From Rhodocyclaceae bacterium (lineage in GTDB: Bacteria > Pseudomonadota > Gammaproteobacteria > Burkholderiales > Rhodocyclaceae): 64,000 nt of DNA. The first letter of the stretch is position 1, and the number at the start of each line of letters is the position of its first letter. The stretch is taken from positions 62,001 to 126,000 of the forward strand of contig VMSX01000010.1 of the NCBI GenBank assembly GCA_013791905.1, given 5' to 3'. The notes beneath the pieces are model-generated. The model was not told the origin of the DNA. It did not search any database and saw nothing but the letters and a program-made list of their open reading frames with translations. This document shows positions 37,116 through 46,154 of this stretch, piece after piece. A program made the position numbers and the translations under genes.

Positions 37116-37368
37116 TCAAGTCCGCCATCAAGTCGTCGACGGTGGCAAAGGACTTTACTTTCCCAGCTGCAATTTCTGCCAGTGCCTTCCGACTACTCTT
37201 GCTAGGCGCCTTGACTTCGAAGGGCAAGCGTCGTTCATCGGCAATGCGCAACATCAACAGGCGAATGGCATCCGAGATGGACAGACCCATTGCCTCGAGT
37301 GCGTCGGCCGCGCGCTCCTTGGTGTCGTTGTCGATGCGAGCGCGGACGTAGGTATCGGCGGTGCTCAT
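37102..37368 (-). CDS. dinJ: DinJ/RelB-like antitoxin
   Basis: Antitoxin of 88 residues. The ribbon-helix-helix start TADTYVRARIDNDTKERAADALEAMGLSISDAIRLLMLRIA is typical of DinJ. An acidic C-terminus (SFATVDDLMADLNADN) would wrap the toxin. ATG 37368 has an AGGAG site; an upstream ATG at 37401 is rejected. It is cotranscribed with the YafQ-like toxin. Confidence 0.9.
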   Translation of the reverse strand: MSTADTYVRARIDNDTKERAADALEAMGLSISDAIRLLMLRIADERRLPFEVKAPSKSSRKALAEIAAGKVKSFATVDDLMADLNADN

Positions 37369-37514
37369 GGCGACTCTCCTTGAATCAATATCAAAGGACA
37401 CATCGTAGTCTCATTGAGACCACAACGCAACGCGCCCGACGACGCGATGTCGCGGAGTTTCGGGCGTGGTGAGGAGGTATCATTCATGCCGCGCATTCTA
37501 TCCCCCCGTCCGCC

Positions 37515-38372
37515 ATGCTCAGCTACCGCCACGTCTTCCACGCCGGCAACCACGCCGATGTCCTCAAGCACACCGTCTTGCTGGCGACACTGGACTATTT
37601 CAACCAGAAGGACAAGCCCTACTGGGTAATCGACACCCATGCCGGCGCCGGCGGCTATCGTTTTGATGCCGGCCGGGCGAAGTCCCATGCCGAATACGCC
37701 GACGGCATTGGCCGGCTGTGGGCGCGCGCCGACCTGCCGCCGCTGCTCGCCGCTTACGTCGCCGCCGTGCGCCACGACAACCCGGACGGTCAGTTGCGGC
37801 GCTACCCCGGTTCCCCCCTGCTCACGCTGCGCATGCTGCGTCCGCAGGATCATCTGCGTTTGTTTGAACTGCATCCCGCCGATGTGCGCCTGCTGGGCGA
37901 AGCCGTCGCTGCTATCGACCCGCACGCCAGCAAGCGCGTTGCCATCCGCCAGGAAGACGGCTTCACCGGCCTGCAAACCCTGCTGCCGCCACCGCCGCGC
38001 CGTGGCCTGATCGTCATCGACCCGGCCTATGAGGACAAGCGCGACTACGCCCGCGTGGTCACGGCATTGAAAGAAAGTCTGGCGCGTTTCGCCACCGGCA
38101 CTTACCTGATCTGGTATCCGCTCCTGCAGCGCAACGAAAGCATCCTGCTGGCCGGCCGGCTGAAGAAGCTCGCACCGGACTGGCTCAATGTCACGCTGAC
38201 TGTGCAGAAACCCGGCACCGAAGGCCTCGGCATGCACGGCAGCGGCGTGTTCATCGTCAATCCGCCGTGGACCCTCGCCAAGGACTTGCGTGAAACGCTG
38301 CCGTGGCTGGCCGACACGCTGGCCATCGAGAAAGTCGGCGTTGGCTGGACGGCGGAAAGCCCGGCGACGTAG
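37515..38372 (+). CDS. rlmJ: 23S rRNA (adenine2030-N6)-methyltransferase
   Basis: SAM-dependent methyltransferase of 285 residues. MLSYRHVFHAGNHADVLKH is the family's invariant N-terminus, with the first SAM motif in WVIDTHAGAGGYRFD. The catalytic motif here is VIDPAYEDKRDY (DPAY rather than the DPPY of E. coli RlmJ), near residue 164. The C-terminal KVGVGWTAESPAT resembles a degenerate R1-encoded peptide but may be chance. Confidence 0.93.
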   Translation: MLSYRHVFHAGNHADVLKHTVLLATLDYFNQKDKPYWVIDTHAGAGGYRFDAGRAKSHAEYADGIGRLWARADLPPLLAAYVAAVRHDNPDGQLRRYPGSPLLTLRMLRPQDHLRLFELHPADVRLLGEAVAAIDPHASKRVAIRQEDGFTGLQTLLPPPPRRGLIVIDPAYEDKRDYARVVTALKESLARFATGTYLIWYPLLQRNESILLAGRLKKLAPDWLNVTLTVQKPGTEGLGMHGSGVFIVNPPWTLAKDLRETLPWLADTLAIEKVGVGWTAESPAT

Positions 38373-38737
38373 GCACTTAGGCGGTCAAGCGCACCGCCGC
38401 AAGCAACCGCGGCGTGACCGCAGCGAATACCCTTTCCGGGCTGGCCGGACGGCGCTCCCGACATGGGCCACGGGCATGACATGCCGCGCATTGCGCACGG
38501 CTGACACTCATCTCCATATCAGTGCGGGAGACTGGATTGATCCAATTGGGAAAAATCCCGAAAAGATAATCACAAAATATATACGGATAATTGCGTATAT
38601 TTAACCATATAGTATTAAGATGACCTTATTAAATGACGGAGTACGCCAGTTGAACCGGTGATACGCCGCAGGAGGATCAGGCTATTTTTTTAACGCCTGG
38701 CAAGTAGAAACAACCCAACAAAGACAGGAATCTGCCG
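38373..38737 (+). promoter_or_regulatory. AT-rich leader and promoter region of the signalling operon
   Basis: This is a 365-bp gap. A degraded long R1 copy lies at 38408-38456. From about 38530 to 38640 the DNA is strikingly AT-rich for this genome. It holds a GGGAAAAATCCC hairpin near 38548, an inverted repeat ATATACG (38579-38585) / CGTATAT (38594-38600), and a TATAGTATTAAG-like -10 area near 38609. ATG 38738 has AGGA 8 nt upstream. The leader would be roughly 120 nt. No known riboswitch consensus could be matched. Confidence 0.5.
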
Positions 38738-41700
38738 ATGATTCTTCCTGCCAGTGCGCCCACCGGGGCGTTTGACCGGACAATCAGACCGAGCATAGAC
38801 TCAGCCTTTCTGGCACCGCGCGCGGCGGGCCTTGCATTCGCCTATTTTCTGCTGGTTCTGGCGGGTCAACTGCTGCTTATGCCGGGGCAACATGGCGGGC
38901 CGTTGTGGCCAGCGGCCGGCCTGGCGCTCGCCGCGCTGGCGGTCTGGGGCTGGCGCTACTGGCCGGCGCTCTGGCTGGGCGGCTTTGCCGCCATTTTGCT
39001 TTACCACACGGCACTCACCGGTGAGGCGGTAACGCTTGCGACGCTGCTGCTGGCGGCGCTGACCGCTACCGGTCTCGCCCTGCAGGCCGTGCTCGGCGCG
39101 CTGCTGACGCGTCGCTTCCTGCGATGTGCCGAGCCGCTGACGCGGGAACGCGATGCCTTGGCCTTTTTCGGACTCGGCGGGCCACTCGCCTGCCTTGTCG
39201 CGCCGACGGTCGGCATCGCCGCGCTGCATTTTTTGGCAGGACTCCCGGCATCAGCGCTCGTCGCCGCCTGGCTGACCTGGTGGGCCGGTGACGTCATCGG
39301 CGTGCTGCTGTTCGCGCCGCTTGTCTTTCTAATCTTGCCGGGCTCGCGCCATCACTGGCGCGACCGTGCCCTGCAGATCGCCGGCCCGCTTTTGCTGACC
39401 AGCACGCTGCTGGCTGGCGGCTACTACTGGGTGGTACAAACCGAGCAGGATGACCACCGTGAGCAGGTCATAAAAAAGGCCGCGGAATTGCGCGACCACC
39501 TGGAGGCCATACTCAACCAGCGCACGGAGCGCCTGCAAGCCATCGAGGGACTGTTCGAGGTCAGCGAAACCGTCACGCAGGAAAGGTTCGCTGCCTTCAA
39601 CCGACTGGCCGCGACGCACCGCGGCGTCCACCTCATCGAATGGGCACCGCGCGTCACGCATGCCGAGCGGACAGCGTTCGAAGCAAGCGCGCAGCGCGCG
39701 GGCCTGAGCGGCTATTCACTGGTCGAACTCGACGACAGCGGCGCCTTTATGCCGGCAGCCGAACGCGCCACTTATTTTCCGGTGCGCTTCGCCACGCGCA
39801 ATGACGCATCAGTACCGCTCGGTTTAAATCTCGCTGCCAACCCCGCCCAACGTGCCGCCATGAGGCTTTCTGCCGAGACCACGCGGCCGGCGCTGGTGGT
39901 GCGCGACGCCAGCTTCGACCGCGCTGCCAAGGCCGACAACTGGCGGATCTTTGCGCCCATCTACCGACCCCACTTCGACGCGGAGACCGCGGATGCCGCG
40001 GCGCGGTACACAGCCTTGCGCGGCTTTGCGGTAGCCATAGTCGACCCGGAAGATATGTGGGCGCAGCAGACCAAATACGCGATCGAGAAAAGACTCGCCT
40101 TCCGCATCACGGCCCTCGCCGACTGGAACGCCACCGTGCGCCCGTTGCTCGGCGGCACCTTACCGATTGGCCGCGAGACGAACCCGGACTGGCGCGGCCA
40201 AATTGGCGGTTTCGCTGGCCCCGGACTGAGCGTGGAGGTCTGGTCGCCCACCACCTGGCTGCCTGGGCAGTCAGCCAGCGTACTGCTCTATCTCGGCGGC
40301 AGCTTGCTGATCGCGCTGCTTACCAGCACCTTTGGCTTCGCCGTTGCCGGCCACAGCCGGCACATGGCGCGCGAAATCATCGAGCGCAAGCAAACCGAGT
40401 CGGCAGTCCGAAAACTGAACGCCGAACTGGGGGATCGCGTCGCCGAGCGCACCACCGAACTGACCCAGACCAACGAGCGGCTGCGCGAAACCAGCGCACG
40501 CGTGACGGCGATTCTCGACACCATGGCGGACGGCGTCATCACCATCGACGAGCGCGGCATCGTGCAGTCGATCAACCCCGCCGTTGAGCGCCTGTTCGAC
40601 TACAGCGCCGCCGAAATCGTCGGGCAGCACTTCAAGATGCTGATGCCAGAACCCTATCGCAGCGAACACGATGGCCACCTGGCACGCTACCTTGCCACCA
40701 GAAAGGCTAACGTCATGGGCAGCGACAGCGGCCGAGAATTCCTCGGCCAGCGCCGCGATGGCAGCATTTTCCCGCTCGAAATAACCCTGAGCGAACTGCA
40801 TCTTGAAGGCAAACTCAGCTTCACCGGTATCTTGCGCGACATCAGCGAACGCAAGGCCGGCGAACGCGCCGCGCGCCATCTGCACGATGCCGTGCAGGCC
40901 ATTCCCGACGGCTTCACCATTTACGACCCCGCTGACCGACTGGTGCTGTGCAACAGCAAGTATCGGGAAATTTATCGGCTGGAGGCCATCGACCACCTTG
41001 AGGGTCGCAGTTTCGAGGAAATCTTGCGCATCGGCCTGGCGCACGGCGACTATCCAGCGGCGCTGGGCCGCGAGGATGAGTGGCTGACCGAGCGGCTCTA
41101 CGCGCACCGCAACCCCGGCGCGCCGTTCGATCAACTGCTGCATGACGGGCGCTGGATACGCGTCACCGAGAGCCGGCTGTCCGATGGCTCGATCGCCGGC
41201 ATGCGCATGGACATCACCGAACTGAAACATGCCGAAGCGGCGAGCGAGGCAGCCCGCGCGGCGGCCGAGACGGCCAACCGTGCCAAGTCAGAATTCCTGG
41301 CGGCGATGAGTCACGAGATCCGCACGCCGATGAATGGAGTCGTCGGCATGATCGACGTACTGCAGCAGAGCAGTCTCCAGGGCAATCAGGTCGAGATGGT
41401 CAATACCATCCGCGAATCGGCATTTGCGCTGCTCGACATCATCGAGGACATTCTCGATTTCTCCAAGATCGAGGCCGGCAAGCTGGAGCTCGAACAGGTG
41501 CCGACAGCGATCGCCGCAGTGGTGGAAAAAGCCTGCGGCATGCTCGACAACCTGGCGCTCAAGAAAGATGTCGATCTGACACTGTTCACCGATCCGGCCA
41601 TTCCGCCACTGGTCATCGGCGATCCGCAGCGCCTGCGCCAGATCGTCATCAACCTGGCCAACAACGCCATCAAGTTTTCCAGCGGACTGGAGCGGCCGGG

Positions 41701-43459
41701 CCACGTAACGGTGCGCGCCGTGTTGGTCGCCCGCAATGCGGAGCGGGCCCTCGTCAACATCAACGTCACCGACAACGGCATCGGCATGGATACAGCCACC
41801 CAGGCGCGCCTGTTCTCCCCCTTCACCCAGGCCGATGCCTCGACCACCCGCCGCTTTGGCGGCACCGGGCTGGGACTCACCATTGCCCGCGACCTGGCCG
41901 AACTGATGGGCGGCGACATCTCCGTGCACAGCACACCGGGACAAGGCGCCACCTTTACCCTGCACCTGCCCTGCGTGCCCGTGGCGACAGAAGTCGCAGA
42001 AACCCCATCGCCGGCGCCACTGGACGGACTGCCCTGCCTGGCGGTGGGCGACGCCGGCGGCCTGGCCGACGACCTGGCGACCTATCTGGGCGCCGCGGGC
42101 GCCCGGGTCGAGCGGGCGGCAGACCTGGCAGCGGCGTGCGAGTGCGCCGGGCCGGACGCGCCCGGCCCGTGGATCTGGCTGGTCGACGCGGGCAACGCGC
42201 CGCCCGCGCCAGATGCCCTGTCCCGCATCATCGACAGCCGAACCGCGCAAAACCTGCGCTGCGTCATCGTCATGGGTCGCGGCAAGCGCCGCCTCTCGCG
42301 CCAGCAGTCTGCCGATGAAAGGGTATTCCAAATCGACGCCAATGCCCTGACGCGACTAAACGTCATCAACGCGGTAGCGATAGCTGCCGGACGCACGCCT
42401 AAGAAGCAGCAGCAAGCTGCACGCAAGAAGAGCACGGCGACGCTGATACAGCCGGCGCGCGCGGACGCACTGCGCCAGGGCCGGCTGATCCTGGTGGCGG
42501 AAGACAACGCCACCAACCAGAAGGTGATCCTGCAGCAACTCGCCCTGCTCGGCTTCGCCGCCGACGTCGCGGCTGACGGTCAGGCGGCGCTGCAACGCTG
42601 GCAGAGCGGCGACTATGCCCTGCTGCTCACCGACCTGCACATGCCGGAGATGGACGGTTACGAACTCGCCATGGCAATTCGCGAACATGAAGCCGGCCGG
42701 CGCCGCCGGCCGATCATCGCCCTCACCGCCAATGCACTCAAGGGCGAAGCGAAGCGCTGCCGCGCCGTCGGCATGGACGACTATCTGTCCAAGCCGACAC
42801 CACTCGCCGAACTCGGGGCGATGCTGGAAAAATGGCTACCCGTCACGGCAGCCGTCGTTGTCCCCGATTTACGTGGCGACCCGGCTGACGGTCATGGGGC
42901 TTGCACCACCACGGATCATGAAAGTTTCGCGCCATGCCCGCACCCTCTCCCCCAACCCCTCTCCCGCAAGCGGGAGAGGGGAGATGTTCTCCCTCTCCCC
43001 AGCGGGGAGAGGGTTGGGGAGAGGGGAGAACGGCGCGAGCCGCTCCGCGTCTTTCACGTTAACGCCGTCTCGCCAGCGCCGACTTTTAGTGCTGACGAGA
43101 CGCCCTCAACGTCGCCAGCGTCGTCTGCGGTCGCGGTGGACGTCAGCGTGCTCGCCGCCTTGGTTGGCGACGACCCGATGACGATCCGCGAGTTCCTGCT
43201 CGACTTCAGCGCCAGCGCCACCAAGATCGCGGCAGAACTTTCCGCCGCCAGTGCGGCCGGCGATGCGGCGCTGGTCGGCGCACTGGCGCACCAGTTGAAG
43301 TCTGCGGCGCGTTCGGTGGGTGCGCTGGCGCTGGGCGAACAGTGCGCCCAACTGGAGAAAGCCGGCAAGGCCGGCGACATTGAAACCGTGGCCGCACGCT
43401 TGCCCGGCTTCGCGCAGGAACTGGCCGCTGTGCAGGCGTCGCTGAATTCCCGCGTATAG
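38738..43459 (+). CDS. MASE1-CHASE-PAS-PAS hybrid histidine kinase with receivers and Hpt
   Basis: Inner-membrane hybrid kinase of 1573 residues. Domains in order: MASE1 helices (about 30-215), periplasmic CHASE (about 240-450), helix, coiled coil, FixL-like PAS (585-705, His644, Arg666), second PAS (710-830), HisKA with His859 (SHEIRTPMNG), HATPase (960-1085), a degenerate receiver (1090-1220), receiver with Asp1299 (LTDLHMPEMDG), and Hpt with His1518 (AHQLKSAARSVG). The REC-Hpt linker is swollen by about 70 residues encoded by dispersed repeats (42889-43086), rich in Pro/Arg. It is first gene of the ten-gene signalling operon; the next start is 7 bp away. Ligand unknown. Confidence 0.9.
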   Translation: MILPASAPTGAFDRTIRPSIDSAFLAPRAAGLAFAYFLLVLAGQLLLMPGQHGGPLWPAAGLALAALAVWGWRYWPALWLGGFAAILLYHTALTGEAVTLATLLLAALTATGLALQAVLGALLTRRFLRCAEPLTRERDALAFFGLGGPLACLVAPTVGIAALHFLAGLPASALVAAWLTWWAGDVIGVLLFAPLVFLILPGSRHHWRDRALQIAGPLLLTSTLLAGGYYWVVQTEQDDHREQVIKKAAELRDHLEAILNQRTERLQAIEGLFEVSETVTQERFAAFNRLAATHRGVHLIEWAPRVTHAERTAFEASAQRAGLSGYSLVELDDSGAFMPAAERATYFPVRFATRNDASVPLGLNLAANPAQRAAMRLSAETTRPALVVRDASFDRAAKADNWRIFAPIYRPHFDAETADAAARYTALRGFAVAIVDPEDMWAQQTKYAIEKRLAFRITALADWNATVRPLLGGTLPIGRETNPDWRGQIGGFAGPGLSVEVWSPTTWLPGQSASVLLYLGGSLLIALLTSTFGFAVAGHSRHMAREIIERKQTESAVRKLNAELGDRVAERTTELTQTNERLRETSARVTAILDTMADGVITIDERGIVQSINPAVERLFDYSAAEIVGQHFKMLMPEPYRSEHDGHLARYLATRKANVMGSDSGREFLGQRRDGSIFPLEITLSELHLEGKLSFTGILRDISERKAGERAARHLHDAVQAIPDGFTIYDPADRLVLCNSKYREIYRLEAIDHLEGRSFEEILRIGLAHGDYPAALGREDEWLTERLYAHRNPGAPFDQLLHDGRWIRVTESRLSDGSIAGMRMDITELKHAEAASEAARAAAETANRAKSEFLAAMSHEIRTPMNGVVGMIDVLQQSSLQGNQVEMVNTIRESAFALLDIIEDILDFSKIEAGKLELEQVPTAIAAVVEKACGMLDNLALKKDVDLTLFTDPAIPPLVIGDPQRLRQIVINLANNAIKFSSGLERPGHVTVRAVLVARNAERALVNINVTDNGIGMDTATQARLFSPFTQADASTTRRFGGTGLGLTIARDLAELMGGDISVHSTPGQGATFTLHLPCVPVATEVAETPSPAPLDGLPCLAVGDAGGLADDLATYLGAAGARVERAADLAAACECAGPDAPGPWIWLVDAGNAPPAPDALSRIIDSRTAQNLRCVIVMGRGKRRLSRQQSADERVFQIDANALTRLNVINAVAIAAGRTPKKQQQAARKKSTATLIQPARADALRQGRLILVAEDNATNQKVILQQLALLGFAADVAADGQAALQRWQSGDYALLLTDLHMPEMDGYELAMAIREHEAGRRRRPIIALTANALKGEAKRCRAVGMDDYLSKPTPLAELGAMLEKWLPVTAAVVVPDLRGDPADGHGACTTTDHESFAPCPHPLPQPLSRKRERGDVLPLPSGERVGERGERREPLRVFHVNAVSPAPTFSADETPSTSPASSAVAVDVSVLAALVGDDPMTIREFLLDFSASATKIAAELSAASAAGDAALVGALAHQLKSAARSVGALALGEQCAQLEKAGKAGDIETVAARLPGFAQELAAVQASLNSRV
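42889..43086. repeat. R4-R2-R1 repeat cluster inside the hybrid kinase gene
   Basis: Three elements lie in series. R4-like is at 42889-42924 (CACCACCACGGATCATGAAA). R2 is at 42938-43028, a large inverted repeat of CCCTCTCCC / GGGAGAGGG blocks whose outer arms CTCTCCCCCAACCCCTCTCC and GGAGAGGGTTGGGGAGAGGG pair. R1 is at 43061-43086. The segment TCTTTCACGTTAA (43050-43062) also recurs at 8358-8370. The frame is kept throughout, giving the peptide that ends NAVSPAPTF. Confidence 0.75.
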
Positions 43460-43466
43460 GAACGAC

Positions 43467-46154
43467 ATGCAAGCACAACAGAAAACAGGACAGTTCAGCT
43501 TGGAAGCGAAGGTGCGAGCCGCCTTCCTCGCCGCCGTCGTGATGGTTCTGGTTTCGGCCGTGACGATGTGGAAAGTGTCACAAGACGCGATGGAGGCAAC
43601 ACACTGGGTGGCCCACACGCATGAGATCCTCGAAAACCTGTCCAGCGTGAATAGCGACACACTGCGCATCGAGTTGGGCACGCAAAGCTTCCGTATTTCT
43701 GGCGACCCGGCGCATCTGGCGGAGCGCGACGCGGCGATCGCAGCGCGCGAAGTTGCACTGCTCAAGCTCAAGGATCTGGCGGCACACAGCCCCAGCATGT
43801 GGGCGCTCTGGGTGCAACTGCGCGCAACGGCGGATGAACGCCTGGCGATTGCCAAGCGATCATCATTTCTGCGTGAAACACAAGGCCTTGCAGCTGCCAG
43901 CGCCTATGTGGCCAGCGCCCCGCTGCATGAAACGCGTGAGCGGATGGCGCGTCTGTTGGCAGAGATGCAGCAGGAGGAGAGCCGGCTGCTGGCGGAGCGC
44001 ATCACAACCCAGACGCAGATGCGCGAACGCCTGGTGACCAACAGCATTTTTGTCGTACTCGCATTGCTGGTGTTGCTGGCAGCAACCTTCGTGCAGTTTC
44101 GCCAGCAGATCCGCACCACCGAGGCCAGCCGGCGCGATCTGGCAACCGCCAATGAACGGGTTCAGGCGATCCTCGACGCCGTCGGCGACGGCCTGCATGG
44201 CATTGACAGGGATGGCAACATTGTTTTCGCGAATCCCGTGGGCATCGCCATGCTCGGCTGGGATCCAGAAGAGCTGATCGGCCGGCACGCACACCCCCTG
44301 ATGCACCACACGCGGGCCGACGGCTCGCCCTACCCGGCTGCGGAATGCAATATCTACGCAACGATGCAGGATGGCGTTTCACGCCAGGTCGAGGATGAGG
44401 TGTTTTGGCGCAAGGATGGCAGCAGTTTTCCGGTCGCTTACACCAGCGTCGGCATGCGCAATGAGGCAGGCGAATCCACCGGTGTCCTGGTGTCGTTTCA
44501 CGACATCACCGCGCGCAAACAGGCTGAACAGTCGCTCATCGCCGCCAAGAACGCGGCGGAGCTGGCCAACCGCGCCAAGGATTCCTTTCTGGCCACCATG
44601 AGCCACGAAATTCGCACGCCGCTCGGCGGCTTGCTGGGCATGCTGGAACTGCTCGCCTTGTCCCCACTCAATCGCGAGCAAAACGAAACACTGCAAACAG
44701 CGCAGGATTCCGGGCACAGCCTGCTACGCATCCTGAACGATATCCTCGACTGGTCGAAGATCGAGGAAGGCAAGCTCGAACTGGCGCCGCAAGCCATCTC
44801 GCTGCGCCAGCTCGTGGCCGAAGTTGCCAACACCTATGCGCATGTCGCCAGCGCCAGCCACGTGAAACTGACACAGCAGGTCGATGCACACCTCGCTCCG
44901 GCGCACAGCGTCGATCCCTTGCGGCTCTCCCAGGTGCTCAACAACTTCGTCAGCAACGCCATCAAGTTCAGCCACGGTGGAAAGGTCGAACTGCGTGCCG
45001 CACTGCTCGAACGGGGCGACGGCACCGAGCAGCTGCGATTTTCCGTTAAGGATACCGGTATCGGCATCGAGCCGGCGGCCCAGCAACGTCTGTTCCAGTG
45101 CTATGGCCAGGCAAATGCCGACACGGCACGCATGTACGGCGGCACCGGACTCGGGCTGGCGATCTGCCGACGCCTGGCGGATTTGCTGGGCGGAAGGATC
45201 GAGCTGGAAAGCACACCCGGCCAAGGCTCCACCTTCAGCCTCACACTCACCCTGCCGATAGCGGAGGCTGTGCTCGCACAAGCTCCGGCAGAGCGAATCG
45301 CCGCCCAAAGCGTGCCGCTTGCTGTTCAGAGCGCCGCGACCGCCAACGCACCGCTGATCCTGGTGGTGGATGATCATCCGATCAATCGCAAACTGCTCGC
45401 TCGCCAGCTCGGACTACTCGGTTTGCGAGTCACGACCGCGGAAAACGGGGAAGCCGCCCTGGCACTGTGGCGCGCAGGTGATTACGCGCTGATCATCACC
45501 GACTGCCACATGCCGGTGCTGGATGGCTACGCGCTGACGCGCGCGATACGCGCCAGCGAAACGGCAAAGGCGCGGCCGCGCACGCCGATCTTCGCCTGGA
45601 CCGCCAATGCGCTGGCCGATGAAAGCGAGAAATGCCGCGTCGCCGGCATGGATGAATTGCTGGTAAAGCCCGCCGATCTGCCGCAATTGCAACAGATGCT
45701 GGCAAAGTGGCGGCTGATTGCCACGGAAGCGCCGTCTGACCTTGCACAGCCATCCGCGCCACCAGCCGCTGCAGCGCTAGCGGTCGATGTGAACGTACTT
45801 AAGGTGCAGATCGGCAACGACATGGCGATCGTCTGCGAATTTCTGCAGGACTTCCGCGCCAGCGCCACCATGATCGCGGCCGAACTGGCCGCCGCCAGCG
45901 CGGCCGGCGACGCAGCGCAGGTCGGCGCACAGGCACACAAACTGAAGTCCGCGGCGCGCGCGGTGGGCGCACAGGCGCTCGCCGAACTATGCACCGAGCT
46001 GGAAACGGCCGGCCGGGCCGGGCGGGGTCAGGAACTACCTGCCATCATGCTAAAGTTAGATAAAGAAATGGCGGCTGTCGATGCGGAGTTGGCCGACTTG
46101 ATGGCACGTCACGCCACGCCGCGGCAGAAAACAATTGGAGAGAAATTACTATGA
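43467..46154 (+). CDS. PAS hybrid histidine kinase with receiver and Hpt
   Basis: Membrane hybrid kinase of 895 residues. A first helix (about 12-30) and a second (about 190-212) frame a helical periplasmic sensor of the 4HB/CHASE3 type. A PAS domain follows (about 225-350), then HisKA with His380 (SHEIRTPLGG), HATPase (about 470-600), receiver with Asp679 (ITDCHMPVLDG) and Hpt with His824 (AHKLKSAARAVG). Its Hpt is very similar to that of the preceding kinase, so the two may feed a common receiver. Its last four bases overlap the REC-EAL gene. Confidence 0.92.
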   Translation: MQAQQKTGQFSLEAKVRAAFLAAVVMVLVSAVTMWKVSQDAMEATHWVAHTHEILENLSSVNSDTLRIELGTQSFRISGDPAHLAERDAAIAAREVALLKLKDLAAHSPSMWALWVQLRATADERLAIAKRSSFLRETQGLAAASAYVASAPLHETRERMARLLAEMQQEESRLLAERITTQTQMRERLVTNSIFVVLALLVLLAATFVQFRQQIRTTEASRRDLATANERVQAILDAVGDGLHGIDRDGNIVFANPVGIAMLGWDPEELIGRHAHPLMHHTRADGSPYPAAECNIYATMQDGVSRQVEDEVFWRKDGSSFPVAYTSVGMRNEAGESTGVLVSFHDITARKQAEQSLIAAKNAAELANRAKDSFLATMSHEIRTPLGGLLGMLELLALSPLNREQNETLQTAQDSGHSLLRILNDILDWSKIEEGKLELAPQAISLRQLVAEVANTYAHVASASHVKLTQQVDAHLAPAHSVDPLRLSQVLNNFVSNAIKFSHGGKVELRAALLERGDGTEQLRFSVKDTGIGIEPAAQQRLFQCYGQANADTARMYGGTGLGLAICRRLADLLGGRIELESTPGQGSTFSLTLTLPIAEAVLAQAPAERIAAQSVPLAVQSAATANAPLILVVDDHPINRKLLARQLGLLGLRVTTAENGEAALALWRAGDYALIITDCHMPVLDGYALTRAIRASETAKARPRTPIFAWTANALADESEKCRVAGMDELLVKPADLPQLQQMLAKWRLIATEAPSDLAQPSAPPAAAALAVDVNVLKVQIGNDMAIVCEFLQDFRASATMIAAELAAASAAGDAAQVGAQAHKLKSAARAVGAQALAELCTELETAGRAGRGQELPAIMLKLDKEMAAVDAELADLMARHATPRQKTIGEKLL

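Noticed and set aside
38331-38356. R1-like match at the rlmJ C-terminus
   Set aside because: GTCGGCGTTGGCTGGACGGC has several mismatches; kept only as a remark in the rlmJ entry.
38630-38737. c-di-GMP (GEMM) riboswitch before the signalling operon
   Set aside because: The leader was compared with the conserved GEMM core and tetraloop-receptor pattern from memory; the conserved blocks are not there.
42938-43028. Intrinsic terminator splitting the first kinase gene
   Set aside because: The inverted repeat is large but lies in frame within one open gene with the Hpt domain beyond it, and no T-run follows; it is better explained as an inserted repeat.
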